Assembly (NCBI GenBank): GCA_013350335.1
Contig: CM023536.1
Coordinates: 11,785,520 to 11,849,519, forward strand
Source: Chimonanthus salicifolius
Lineage: Eukaryota > Streptophyta > Magnoliopsida > Laurales > Calycanthaceae
DNA: 64,000 nt
Reading direction: 5' to 3'
Part shown: piece after piece, positions 36,097-46,859 of the stretch
How positions within the stretch are numbered: the first letter of the stretch is position 1
Layout: the number at the start of each line of letters is the position of its first letter
The notes under the pieces: generated by a model
What the model saw: only the letters and a program-made list of their open reading frames with translations
What the model was told of the DNA's origin: nothing
Database searches by the model: none
Made by a program: the position numbers and the translations under genes

Positions 36097-36976
36097 GTTC
36101 CCTCTTGGCTTAGGTTTGTATCACTTCTAGGCTATGATACCCAGATACTTGGACACGAAAAGAACACTTAAACCCTGCAAATTTCATCATTTGAACTCTT
36201 ATATCTGTATTTTCTCAAAATACATTGCAAAACTAAAAACAATATTAAAACATATCTAATATTTATAAAATAAAGAATAATTAATCTAATATTAAAGGGT
36301 AAAATTGTAGTTTTACAGTGTTCATCACTTGCCACGTGGAAACCATGTGGCAACCACTTCACCTCCTCTCGCCACATCATTGTTTACGTGGCACAATGCC
36401 ACATCATTAGTTAATTTTTGTTAATTAAGATCCATCTAATTAGGTGTTATTAAATTAATTTAATAGCCTGATTAAATCATGTTTGATCCCTCTTAATTAC
36501 TTAATTAAGTCACCCTTAATCTCGACCAATCGTTAATCACCCTTGATCTATAAGTCTTAAAATTTCAGGGTGTTACAGAAAAAACAGAGCACTGCTGGTA
36601 GAGTCCGCTTTGACGAAAATCAAATCTGGAAATAAGAAAACAAACTGGAGCGCCCAAGAGAAAAAGGTCAGGATGAGAGAAGAAGTAGCTGCGTGAAAGC
36701 ACCGGTGGAACTGGCCAAGGAGTCCTGCTCAGATATGCAGCAAACCTAGAAATAGCAGGCCTGAGAGAGAATGTGTCTTGCAGAGATGTTCAAACACCCA
36801 AAGGAAGATCTAGATTTTCCCAGACAAAGTTGCGACAAATGGCAACCCAGGCAGAGAAGCATGCGGAAGCAAGTGCCTACCTCCCCTCCCTCTGCCAATG
36901 AGATTCCTCGGGCAGAGGGAGAGAAGAACTCACGTGAAATCAACTCTCAAACAAAAATTGTAACTTGCTCTGAAAC

Positions 36977-37170
36977 TGAGTTGAAAGGATAAAACGATGT
37001 ATTATGTTAAATCCCTATGCTATTACATGTATTTATAGTCTTTAGCCGACCCTATGGTTATGACATTCAAACTCAAACTTTTTGCTAATCATAAACCAAA
37101 TACATCTCTTAATCAGAGGTAAATCCAAACTAGAAATCCTAATTAGATAATAACTCTAATTATTCCAACA
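36977..37170 (-). repeat. 5' LTR of the Copia-like element
   Basis: 194 bp, collinear with 19732-19922, followed on the right by the GTTAA duplication at 37171-37175. Confidence 0.85.
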
Positions 37171-37223
37171 GTTAACATTTTAGAAAGGCACTCGCATTGG
37201 ATAAATGAGACATGTTCATTATG

Positions 37224-37450
37224 AAAGAAAAAATAAAGTCTCACATGTAAAAGATTGCTTCATTCAATTTTGCAACAAGCAATAATTTTTTTGAGAAAGC
37301 ATGTCATGAAAGATGAAGATGATGGAAAGAATGAAAGAAGATATACATACCAATTTACAGCAAGAAGAACCTCCGTTGGAGACACAGATCGAGATGGAGA
37401 CATGATGTTAAAATTTGAAATCACAGAGGATGTTCGCCAAAAAAACTAGA
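37224..37450 (-). repeat. Segmental duplication, copy 1
   Basis: This shares an ordered series of blocks with 46555-46830: GTCTCACATGTAAAAGATTG, TTTTGCAACAAG, GCATG(C/T)CATGAAAGATGA, GAACCTCCGTTGGA and GGAGACATG. On the minus strand both contain ATGTCTCC followed by a short conserved frame (MSPxxSxxPTEV). It looks like an exon plus flank of an unidentified gene. Confidence 0.65.
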
Positions 37451-37552
37451 CCGTATTTTTCAAAATTCAAGAGAACAGATGGAGAAGAGCCAAACAATTA
37501 AAAACCAAGAAAGAGAGGGGGTTTGTGAGAGTGACTTAAAGTGAAAAAAGAG

Positions 37553-37725
37553 CTTTAACATAAAAAAATTTCATTTTAACATGAAAAAAATGTCTTATTA
37601 TTAAAAAAGTGCTTTAACATGAAAAAATACACTTTAAAATGGAAAAATTTGCTTTAACATGAAAAAATTGTTTTAACACAAAAAAAAAATATTTTAAGAT
37701 AAAAAAATCCACTTTAACATCAAAA
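37553..37725 (+). repeat. Short degenerate repeats of CTTTAACATGAAAAAA
   Basis: At least eight imperfect copies of a 16-25-bp unit of the form CTTTAACATGAAAAAA. Low complexity, no coding evidence. Confidence 0.55.
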
Positions 37726-39322
37726 AGAAAGATATATATCACTCAAATGATCATATCATCATACTGGTATTGAAAATCCAAAAAAGGGAAAATATCAACT
37801 TGCATGAGAAAAAAAAACTATGAAAGGCGTAGAAATTCTAATTACAAATAAGAGTCCAAGCAAATCACGACTTTAACAAATCACCACTTTGAATATCAAG
37901 TCATAGCCACACATGCTCAATCTCTTAAACAACCAAAGGATTATATTAGAGTTTAAGTAAAAGACCTTTTTATAGTTGGTTCATCCTGACATGGAAAAAA
38001 AAGGTGACTTTGAAAAATGGGCATTATAAACAAAAAAAAGTGACAATTGTTAAATTGCCAGTTACATTCTGACATAGAAAAACTGGCCGTTGTTGAGTAA
38101 GTGCAATTTAGTCCAAAATATTTCCAAACCTACTCCGAAGCATTATTTCCAAATTAGACATTCTTCGAGTACCGCGAACGAGTTAGGCCATATATAGGGT
38201 CTTTTAAACGAAACCCCCCTAAAAAAAAAGGGTCTCATTTTTCATTTTTCTTATTTTTCACCGTTGGAAAATGACAAATCCTTACTTCCAAGTAACTTCA
38301 TGAGAAGAGCTAATTGTTTGTTGAGCCTGAACGTATACCCCAGCCCTTGTTTTAGACAGGGAATACGATATATTATAATATGTATCGGTACAACCATTTT
38401 TTGCCCGTAAACACTTCATCCTTCAAAATTTTATGGATTTTTCTAAAAATATAAAAAAAATCACAAAAATGGAAAATCTAGTGTGCACTTATTTCGGTTA
38501 AAAGAAATGGTGCTTTTCATAGAGTATTAGACTCACGAGAGCCGAAATTTCAATATGAATAAAGTATGCCCAAAATAATTGGAGAATATTAAAAAAAAAT
38601 TAGAAAATGAAAAGAAAATGTGAGGAAACACCTAATATGAAATTTATGTTCTCTAGTGTCCCATATGAGATGTACCTTCTATTACAATTGTAGATTTTTT
38701 TTTCATAAAAATCTGAATTTTATAAAAATGTTGGAAAATTAGAGAAATTATACAATAACTCACATTAAGAACTCTTCATTTAATTCAATGAACATTTGCA
38801 TATCATTTTATTAAAATTTTCCATAAGAAAATACAAAATTGGAATTTTTTAGAAAACTCAGATTTCAAATTTCTTTTTTTGTGGAAAAACTTAGAAAATC
38901 ACAAAAATACCCAACAGCTTAATCAATCATACTAAGGCGTCTCCATTCAATTCCATAAATATTGAATGCCATTTATTTATAGTTTGGACAAAAAACCCCA
39001 AATCAGGATTATCTACGAGTGAAAATTTAAAAAAAAAATGATGAAAATAATTTATGATGGACAAATCTAGAGGGAGAAAAAGTTGGAATGGATAAAACTT
39101 TGCACACTTAAAGAAACTGCTACTAAACCATCTTAAAATTATATTTAATGAAAGATTCTAATCTAAAATAGATGAATTGGTATTTCTTTCCAAAAAAATT
39201 AAAAAATGTGAAAGCCCAATACTACACTATATTGACCAATGCAGACTGGTATAATATAGCCGTTTGATTGCCTGTATCGACTGTTTTTAAAATGGTAGGG
39301 ACGAATACATGTTGTTCATACA
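37726..39322. other. Intergenic AT-rich DNA
   Basis: No gene, domain or paired repeat ends were recognised. Confidence 0.4.
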
Positions 39323-39484
39323 GGTGTAGCTTAACTGATTGCCTCTCACCTTAAAAAGTGGGAGATTACGGGTTCGAGCCTCCATGGCCTAACCTTGGTG
39401 TGCCTTACGAGTAGTGGGCTCATCCGTGGGGGTTTTAGTAGGACTGTTTCTGAGTTTTACACATTAAATTAAAAAAAAAAAAAC
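39323..39484 (+). mobile_element. SINE, full-length (family 1)
   Basis: The tRNA-like head GGTGTAGCTTAACTGATTGC contains an A box, and GGGTTCGAGCCTCC is a B box. A body with CTTGGTGTGCCTTA and GTAGTGGGCTCATCC and a 3' A-run follow. The flanks ATACATGTTGTTCATACA (39305-39322) and ATACATGTTGATATACA (39487-39503) are an imperfect TSD. It was made by Pol III transcription and moved by LINE machinery. Confidence 0.85.
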
Positions 39485-40214
39485 AGATACATGTTGATAT
39501 ACATTGACTGATGACTCCTGATTTTAACAGCCCATTCTGGGCTTCATTTATACATTTTTTACCAACATTTTAAACTCTATGTAATTATAGAATTTTTCTA
39601 GAGAATTTATAATTTTACCAAAGGATTGTAGACAAATTAGTATATTTAACAATCAGTTAGCATTTTAGGCAATACCAAAGGATGCCTTAGATGGGTTTTA
39701 ATTTATCAATCCCAGAGTCATCTTTACTTATGAGGCTGTCAATGTGTGAATTGGTGGGGATGTCCTAATATTCGACCATCTACCTCTGACTATTTCTTCT
39801 TTCTCATAAAAAAATCTAATTTCTTGACAATTTAAAATAAAATAAAATGCTGTTTCATAATAAAAAATTAAAGTAAAATATAGAGAAATTACAAATACTA
39901 CATGTAAGCCTCAGCAACTCAAATAACTTTTGGCTGAATTGAGCCTTTCATTTTTAATCCTATAGTCATGTTTTGAGATAACCAAGAAGCAATCCAAATT
40001 GAATCTATTTCACTATTTCATAAACAAACTAATTATATTGAAGTTGATTGCATTTCATTTGACATTTCCCCTTTATATATGAAGTGTAAGGATCAACTTG
40101 CTTACTTACTTATCAAAGCCATACATCAATCACAACTTCATGATTTTATACACAAGTTGGTTTTAGTTGATATATATGCTCAAACTTGATTTTTTTTTTT
40201 TTTTTCACTTCATC

Positions 40215-40341
40215 TTTTTTTTTTTTTTTGGATTAACGTGTGGGAAACTTAGACACAATCCTACTAAAACCCTTATGGATGAGCCCACTATCCCTAAGAC
40301 ACCAAAATTAGATCATACGGGCTCAAACCTGCAAGCTCCTG
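40215..40341 (-). mobile_element. SINE, 5'-truncated (family 1)
   Basis: Minus-strand copy of the same family: it retains the B-box end (GGTTTGAGCCC), GGGATAGTGGGCTCATCC and the A-run, but lacks the A-box half. A perfect 12-bp TSD, TTTCACTTCATC, lies at 40203-40214 and 40342-40353. Confidence 0.88.
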
Positions 40342-40527
40342 TTTCACTTCATCTTTTACCATCTTCTTTTAACCAATTTCTTTCAAGACTTGTTGCTACT
40401 CCAAATTCAAACTTGATTGCCAATTTAGGTCTTTCACATAAATCCATTCTCTCAATGACTCCTCCATTTTCATTCTCAGTTTGTATGTGAATTAATATGA
40501 AAAATAATAAGCATAGAATAAAAACTA

Positions 40528-40718
40528 CTTCCTCTGTCTCAATTTAATTGTCTGATATGGATTTTAGGATTGTCCCAAAATAGTTGTCCTATTTATATTG
40601 GAGTAGCATGAAATGTGTTGAAAATGGATGAAATTACATGAAGTACTAGCTTTATATAAAGAGTTCCTTGAAAATATAAATGTTTCAAATGAGACAACTA
40701 AAATGGGACGGAGAGAGT
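40528..40718. mobile_element. Stowaway-type MITE
   Basis: Ends CTTCCTCTGTCTCA and TGGGACGGAGAGAG are diverged forms of the Stowaway (Tc1/Mariner) terminus CTCCCTCCGTCCCA, next to a TA on the left. About 190 bp, no coding capacity. Confidence 0.75.
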
Positions 40719-40719
40719 C

Positions 40720-43630
40720 TAAAATTAAGAAAACCCTCCACTGTGAAGGGAAACTACGGGACAAATCTAAGAGTGTGTCCTTTAATAATAAAGAGAGTAT
40801 AATATTTTGTCTCAAGTTATACCCTAATTTGAAAAATTATATTAAACTTAAAAATAAATGTCATCTCTTTGATGTCTCCAAAATCCACTTTAACTTCATC
40901 AACATTCTTTTCTTACAAAAGTATATTTCATTCCAAATAATGTGGTGATAAATATGTTGGAAAAGTTTTTCTTTTAGTATGAGTTTCACCATAAATCTCT
41001 TTGATAGATCAATCAAGCCGTGTCTTTTAAGATCGCAGAGTAAAAATTTTAAGATAATTAAAACTAATCAAATTTTAGAGAGTTTAAAAATTATGAAGTT
41101 GATTGGTCCAATTTCAGTGAGTTTTGGTGGACAGATATTTAAAGAAAGACCTTTTTAATAGACCCATGAACAACTCTTTTAATGAGTGAGTGTTCCGGGC
41201 AATAGCCTACCCACCAGAGTGTATGCAACCATTTCATTTGTAATTAACCTAATATTTAATACTTGACAACTTAATTATGAGGGCATATCTTGCAAACTAT
41301 AAAGTGATTTAAATTCATCATTGAAGGGGCCAAATAAGTCTTATGCTGAGTTGATATTCTACAAGAGTAATTTGTAAATTGCACACAATAGAATCTGACT
41401 CAGATGAATGTTTTACAATTTAATTCAAAATTGATTTTTGGATTGATATGAAAACAATAGAATTTGATCACTCACTCATCCAAGTAGTGCAAGTATAGAT
41501 AATATAAATAAAAAGGGCATGCAAGTGGTATCAATTATATGAAGTAGAAAATTAAAGAAATTTTGAATCAATATTCAAATTTGGATAATGAGTAATATGT
41601 GAATATGGATTAGGGTGTAAATATTTGGATCCAAGCATCGTACGGTCCTACCCGAATTGCTGACTCAAGTTACTAAAGTTTAAATGATGAGTTTAAATTA
41701 AAAAATACATAGTTAAACCTTTTGAAAATTTAGAAAAAAAATATTTGTGGCTCTCTTGAGCGAAACTTTCTTTTTCCATTTTTTTAAAAAAATTCAAGCT
41801 AAAGAAACCATTTGCTCTCTCATATATTTTATTATATATTTTTTAAATGATTTTTTATGGGTCTCAGTTCACAATTTTTTTTGAAAGAAATCAGTCAAAT
41901 CCGTGAGTCTGACCAGTTTTTTACAGTTTTATTCACCTGAAATATTTTTTGAGGAAACCAGCCCATACCCAAATGAGTCACAGGTGAACCGTAAGTTAAA
42001 CCATGGGCTGGGTTAGTTGTTAAAACACTAATTTTTTCTGCTTCTCTAGTCTTTTTTTTTTATGATCGAAGGTGTCCAAGCGTTACACCAAAGTAATTCT
42101 TCAGGACACATGCACACCTCCTTACACACACCGGGAGTCCTTTTCTTTATTGCTGGCAGAGAGAAAGGGGCAGAATGGTGATGGTGTTAGTGGAGAGGTC
42201 ACACGCAGGAGAGAAATATAGAAAATACAGATGAGATCACCAGAAACTCTAATATCACGTAATTAAGTAGTGAGTGCTCCATGTAATTAATTTCGATTTT
42301 AATAATATATTATTTAATCAATACACTAATATGTTAAATTAAAGTATCAACATTGCTCCATAGGTTATAGTAAATAAATTTTATTTAAATATTTTATTAT
42401 TTGAGTTAATAAATAAAAATGTTTGGGATGAAGTTCGGCTTAGCTTTTTATTTTATTTATTTAAACTTAGACAAATATACGTATTTAGCAAACAAGTTTT
42501 TCACATAAAAAATCATTCTTTAAATTTTATTAAGTGGTTAAAGCCACTTCGTCATCAAATATATAATTTAAAACGAGACTGGCTTGATTCTAATTATATT
42601 AAACTAATATAATTCAGCCACGAGATTTTCTTTTGTGTGACATTTGACATAAAGTTAAAGCTAAATAATTTTATAGAATCAAATAAACTATATATGTAAA
42701 AGTTAAATGATTTTTATGTTTTTGTCAAAGTAAAAGGGTAAAATGGAAAAAAAAAATATTTATCAAAAGTGTCAAGATCAAGATTCAAAATTAAAATATA
42801 TATTAATTCCATTTAATATGAATACTCACCTCATTTTAATGAAATAATAAAATTAATCTGTGTGGAAGTTTCCATCATCTACTTATTTCATTTAATTAAA
42901 CCAAATCAACAAAGATATATAAATGAAATCTACTTTTTTAATTTAAATATTTATTATCAGCATTTTAGTTTATTGAAATTAATAAATTTTGTATAATAAC
43001 ATTTAAATAAGAATTGAGTCACAAGAACTCGTTGTTAAATTGTGATAACTTAAACTATTTAAGAAATTATATGAATATAAGAAAATGGCGCAAGATTAAG
43101 TGAATCAACCAATGAAAGCAATAGTTTTTTTTTCTTTTGAATTTAAATATGGGAAATCGAGGGAAATCGATAGTGAGAATTTAAAAAAGTTAATCTTATT
43201 AAATATAAAAATATGTAATTTCATTTGACATTTAATTAAAATTAAATTAAGCAAATAATTAGATGAAAACTCATTAGCAACATATCATTTATTTATTATT
43301 ATAAGATATATTGTTATTTGGCTGAGTCATGTGAATAAGCTATGGACTTAATTTTGACCTACACTATTGATTTGGTCTATATCATAGATCTGTTTAGTGG
43401 ATAAACTGCATAAATCTAATCACGAAGATACCATTATGATGGAAAAAAATAATATCAGAAGAAATTAATTCTCTAATTTTACTGAAATATAATATTGCAA
43501 ATTCATGCATCACCACCTTACTGTAATAGTCTTACTTTAACAAATAGACTTATTGAACCAATATAAATGATAGAATTATGAGTTTATTATAAATTTAAAT
43601 TCATTTGATAAATAAGCTGAAGATTAATTT
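40720..43630. other. Intergenic AT-rich DNA
   Basis: No gene recognised. Very AT-rich from about 42270 to 43600. Confidence 0.4.
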
Positions 43631-43637
43631 ATACAAG

Positions 43638-43775
43638 TAGTTTAGTTGGTTTGAAATTTAAAGATTAGACTAAAAGTCTCAGGTTCAACTCTTTTCAATC
43701 GATACATAGGCATCTATAAAATTTAGTCTCACGTTCAACATAAGGTGGAGTTGATGCACAATAATTTTTTTTTCT
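43638..43775 (+). mobile_element. tRNA-related SINE remnant (second family)
   Basis: A-box-like TAGTTTAGTTGGTTTGA, B-box-like AGGTTCAACTC at 43681, and a tail with TTAGTCTCACGTTCAACATA, in the same order as the copy at 15998. It ends in T and A runs. Confidence 0.5.
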
Positions 43776-44639
43776 TTAAAAAAAACACTAAAGATTTAGT
43801 GTAACAGCTTACTTGGCTCACATTGTTCTCAAGAAGTCACTTCCTTTCATCCCTTATCCAATTGTCCAATTTTTCTCTCTATTTCATTCCTCCTCTTAAA
43901 TCAGCGAACTTTTTTTTTAAGATCAAAATATTCAAGCATCCCGAATTTTCCAAATGGGAGATCTCGCGTATCAGTCAATAACTTAATATTTAACTAGTTT
44001 TAACATGAGTGGATGGTTACTTTCACCTGCTTTTATTTCTTTGCATGCTTAGCTTATTTATTAGAAAATATCACATCAAGTCATCAACCAATCATAGTGG
44101 AGAAATCACTCTATCAGAGATTTTAGTTTAGTTTATGTTTTTTTTTTTTTTTATCAAATCTAATAATTGTTAGATCTGTTTGGAAACTGTTCTAATTTTG
44201 TCATTGTAACAAAACATTTTGACTGTTCTGACTGTTTTGGTGTTTTTAATTAGAAAAGATGGCATAAAAAAGTAAAAAGAATAATTAAGTATGAAGATAA
44301 TAATGTAAATTTATAAATATATTTAAATTAACTATTTTCATTATTTTAAATTATTCTACAAAAATAAAACATAAATTATCATTAAATAGCTACTTATATT
44401 TGTAATCAAATTCATAGTGTAATTATTAAGTACCGATTCAAGAATATTTGAATTTTACTCTAATAATAATCAAACATAAAATTGAATTACCCAAAGAATC
44501 AAAAAATAATCCAAGAAATAAATTTGAATTCTAATTATATTATAAATTAAAGATCAAAACTTAAAACAAATAGGCATAATGGGTCCATTTCAATTTTTCT
44601 AATATTTTATCATATACATTAAAAATAAGCAATATGAAT

Positions 44640-45250
44640 CGTAGCGGGAAGTGTTTGTGAATAGATCTCTGTAGCGGCAGCTGCATTTATGAATCCTGCC
44701 TCCAGTTCAATAAGGAAAGAATTCAATCAATAAAGCCGTTCTCAACATTCTGCACCCTTCCCTTTGGCCTAGGATGGTTCTTGATTCCTTTCCTTCGTTT
44801 CTGTGCTTGATGTGCTTTCTTTCAGAACCTCCCTTCTAGAAAAAGGCCCTTTAATTGGGGTAGAAAAGCACTAAAATGTTTCCCATTGCTTACGTGGAAT
44901 CACTTACATATCTTGTGATCATCTCCCAGTTCAGGGAGGGTTCCAAACGTCCTATCCTTACCAGTTAGGCCAGCCTACAGCAGCCCATAAAGTTTGTTCA
45001 CTTTGGCCTGTCCCGTTCTATATTTGAGTCAGCTCGGTTTGTCCCCTGGCATGGCTCCTGGTCGCCCCCTTTATCCCATTTAGTCATTGTTATCCTACGA
45101 GCAACTTCCCATCCAGTTGTAACCCAAATCTTCTTGGTATTCATGGCCGAGATCTTTAAAAGGGCCCCTCCACCACGGGTCAGGATCTCCTAGCTAGCTC
45201 CTTGTCAGCAGACGATGGATGCTACTATTTTGTTTGCAGTATTAAGAACC
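44640..45250. other. Patch of different composition, possible organellar insertion
   Basis: About 600 bp, visibly richer in G and C than the very AT-rich DNA on both sides, without homopolymer runs, transposon ends or an open frame. The texture resembles plant mitochondrial intergenic DNA, so a NUMT is my guess. I cannot name a mitochondrial gene in it. Confidence 0.35.
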
Positions 45251-45736
45251 ATTTCCCTGGCCTATTTACTGTGTGGATCAGATCCATCAAATGTGGTGTA
45301 TCCCGCCGTTCCTGATGGCACATCTTTATGGATCCCAATTAAAAATCACGAGTGAACGGTCTTGAAAGTATATACTTCATTAATTATAAATAGACCAAAT
45401 TTCAATTTCTAATCTAATTGAATAATAAAATCAAGTGGCTACATATTGAATTTTAACCTCAAGTTTCTTTTTAGTTGTAACTCATAAAGTCTATTTTTTA
45501 ATTGTACAATTGATTTTTTTTATGTATATTCAATTTTATTAAAATCTAATGAGGGGAATGGGGAGGGTCGTTTTGCACAGTGAGGCCCGTCATGGCATAA
45601 ATAGACTTGAACGAAATAAAGTACTACCACCAGTGCCTAAAAAACCCCAATTTCAGTACCCAAGCAATACCAGAGTATTGCTTCCCATTTTGAATCCCCA
45701 TTTTTCTTTCCCATTTTAAATCCCCATTGTTCTTTC

Positions 45737-46465
45737 TAGGGCTGCAACTCGGGTCAGGTTTTGGCCCGACCCGCATGACCCGACCCGAGAAATCATGCGG
45801 GTCGGGTCGGGTTGATAAAAGAAAAACCCGACCGAAATTCAAGTCGGGTTGGGCTGAGGCTTTTAAATTTCAACCCGACCCAACCCGACCCGAGAAAACC
45901 CGACCTGAAAAGACCCGACCCGACGCGACCCGATTTTCCTAACTAATATAAAAGGCTGCCTTCACCCTCAATGTCTCAAACCCTAAGCAGAGAAAGGTAA
46001 CACAAACCCTAGCAGAGAAAGGTAACACCAGACGGCTTCTACGAGTCCCGGGAACCTTCTTTTCCCATCTCGCTTTCGTTTGGGGCATTGGAGATCGAGG
46101 ATCTCATGTGCGGAAGCGGAGAAATCGTGGAGGATTTGATGAGATTGACCAACAGCTGCAATCTTATCTCCCTGAACGAGGATCCCGCCGTCCCGGAAGA
46201 CTCTCTTGTCGGGATCCATGGTCACGATCATCGCGTTGTGGAGTAGAGTGACCCGCTCCCTCTTCTCCGGCTCCATTTTCTTCACTCTCTCGGACAGACA
46301 AAGGATTAGGGCTGCAACTAGGGTCGGGTCGGGTCGGGTTAAAGGTCGGGTCGGGTTAAGTGTATTACAATCTCGGGTCGGGTCGGGTCGGGTTCAATAT
46401 AGAGTGAGTCGGGTTAGGGTTGGGTTTATTAAAACCCGACCCACCCGACCCGAGTTGCAACCCTA
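45737..46465. mobile_element. hAT element carrying a captured gene exon
   Basis: A 729-bp element with the perfect 8-bp TSD GTTCTTTC (45729-45736 and 46466-46473). The inverted ends are TAGGGCTGCAACTCGGGTC and its near-complement (TAGGGTTGCAACTCGGGTC on the minus strand). The sub-terminal regions are full of CCCGACCCG-type words. Between them sits an amidohydrolase exon. An internal TAGGGCTGCAACT at 46307 suggests that a second MITE end or a duplicated end took part in the capture. Confidence 0.85.
45983..46276 (-). pseudogene. Captured first exon of an amidohydrolase
   Basis: From the ATG at 46276 the minus frame has TLLHNAMIVTMDPDKRVFRD, GGILVQGDKIAAVGQS and a segment ending EILDLQ. This is the N-terminal beta-sandwich of ATZ/TRZ-type metal-dependent amidohydrolases (the subtype with methylthioadenosine/S-adenosylhomocysteine or guanine deaminases). 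Sequence after DLQ (46088) departs from the family, apart from RRFPGLVE, which may echo LPGLVNTH. The metal-binding HxH and catalytic barrel are missing, so it is non-functional. The open frame ends at 45983 inside the transposon. Confidence 0.75.
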
Positions 46466-46554
46466 GTTCTTTCTTAGTTTGGGTTCCGCCAACCCCATTC
46501 ATAATCAAAATACTAATTAATATCCAAAAGAAGAAAAGAAAAAAAGAAAAAGAA

Positions 46555-46830
46555 AAGTCTCACATGTAAAAGATTGCTTCATTCACTTTTGCAACAAGTG
46601 ATAACAAATTTTAGGGAAATGGGAATGGGAATTGATAGGGAGAGACGGCATGCCATGAAAGATGACATTTACCGGAAAAAGGAAGAAGGAAAGAAAATAT
46701 ACATACTGATTTCCTGAAAGAAAATACATATACCGATTTCCGGCTAGAGGAACCTCCGTTGGAAACAGAGATGGAGGTGGAGACATGGTGTTTGAATTTG
46801 AAACCATAGGATGTCCTTTCTAAACAGAGA
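46555..46830 (-). repeat. Segmental duplication, copy 2
   Basis: Direct-orientation partner of 37224-37450. The minus strand reads ATGTCTCC, then MSPPPSLFPTEVPLAGN, and meets GGTATATG, which could be a splice donor. No gene family is recognised. Confidence 0.6.
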
Positions 46831-46859
46831 AAGAACCAGATCAAAATTCAAAAGTGAGA

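Larger units (their letters stand above)
24414..36327. mobile_element. 11.9-kb element with long inverted arms carrying gene fragments
   Basis: The left arm (24414-26357) and right arm (34359-36327, reverse-complemented) are collinear over about 1.95 kb, with scattered substitutions. A roughly 35-bp tandem duplication occurs only in the right arm. The outer ends are TGATGAACAC...GTGTTCATCA, flanked by the perfect 5-bp TSD CTTGC (24409-24413 and 36328-36332). The LTR split by the insertion reads through once the element is removed. A 5-bp TSD and TG...CA ends are usual for LTR retrotransposons, not for hAT (8 bp) or Mutator (about 9 bp). Inward-facing TATA boxes near the inner end of each arm also look like LTR U3 regions. 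But LTRs should be direct, not inverted. It may be a rearranged retroelement or a foldback-type element. The interior now holds a later Tekay-like insertion and AT-rich DNA. Confidence 0.78.
21918..36577 (-). mobile_element. Solo Gypsy LTR split by a later insertion
   Basis: On the minus strand the LTR starts TGTAACACCCTGAAATTTT (ending at 36577). It is interrupted at 36333/24413 and resumes to end GGGGCGCTACA (21918). Joined, the two parts (21918-24413 and 36333-36577) make about 2.74 kb. The short inverted ends TGTA...TACA and the TSD GAAAA (21913-21917 and 36578-36582) support it. The TSD is low in complexity, so the left boundary is less certain than the right. Short frames within it are not genes. 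Confidence 0.58.
19732..37170 (-). mobile_element. Non-autonomous Copia-like element with nested insertions
   Basis: Direct LTRs lie at 19732-19922 and 36977-37170 and differ by scattered substitutions. The 5-bp TSD GTTAA flanks the whole 17.4-kb unit (19727-19731 and 37171-37175). Next to the left LTR, on the minus strand, is a polypurine-like AGCTTGCGGGAGCG. Next to the right LTR, on the minus strand, is a word containing TTTCAGAGCAAG that resembles the initiator-Met primer-binding site TGGTATCAGAGC. Both place the element on the minus strand. Without the nested insertions its own sequence is about 2.8 kb. No gag or pol motif is recognised, so it depended on another element for movement. 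Confidence 0.82.

Noticed and set aside
19732..37170. The inverted arms as Mutator (Pack-MULE) termini
   Set aside because: Arms with gene fragments suggested a Pack-MULE, but the TSD is 5 bp and extending it to 9 bp fails on both sides.
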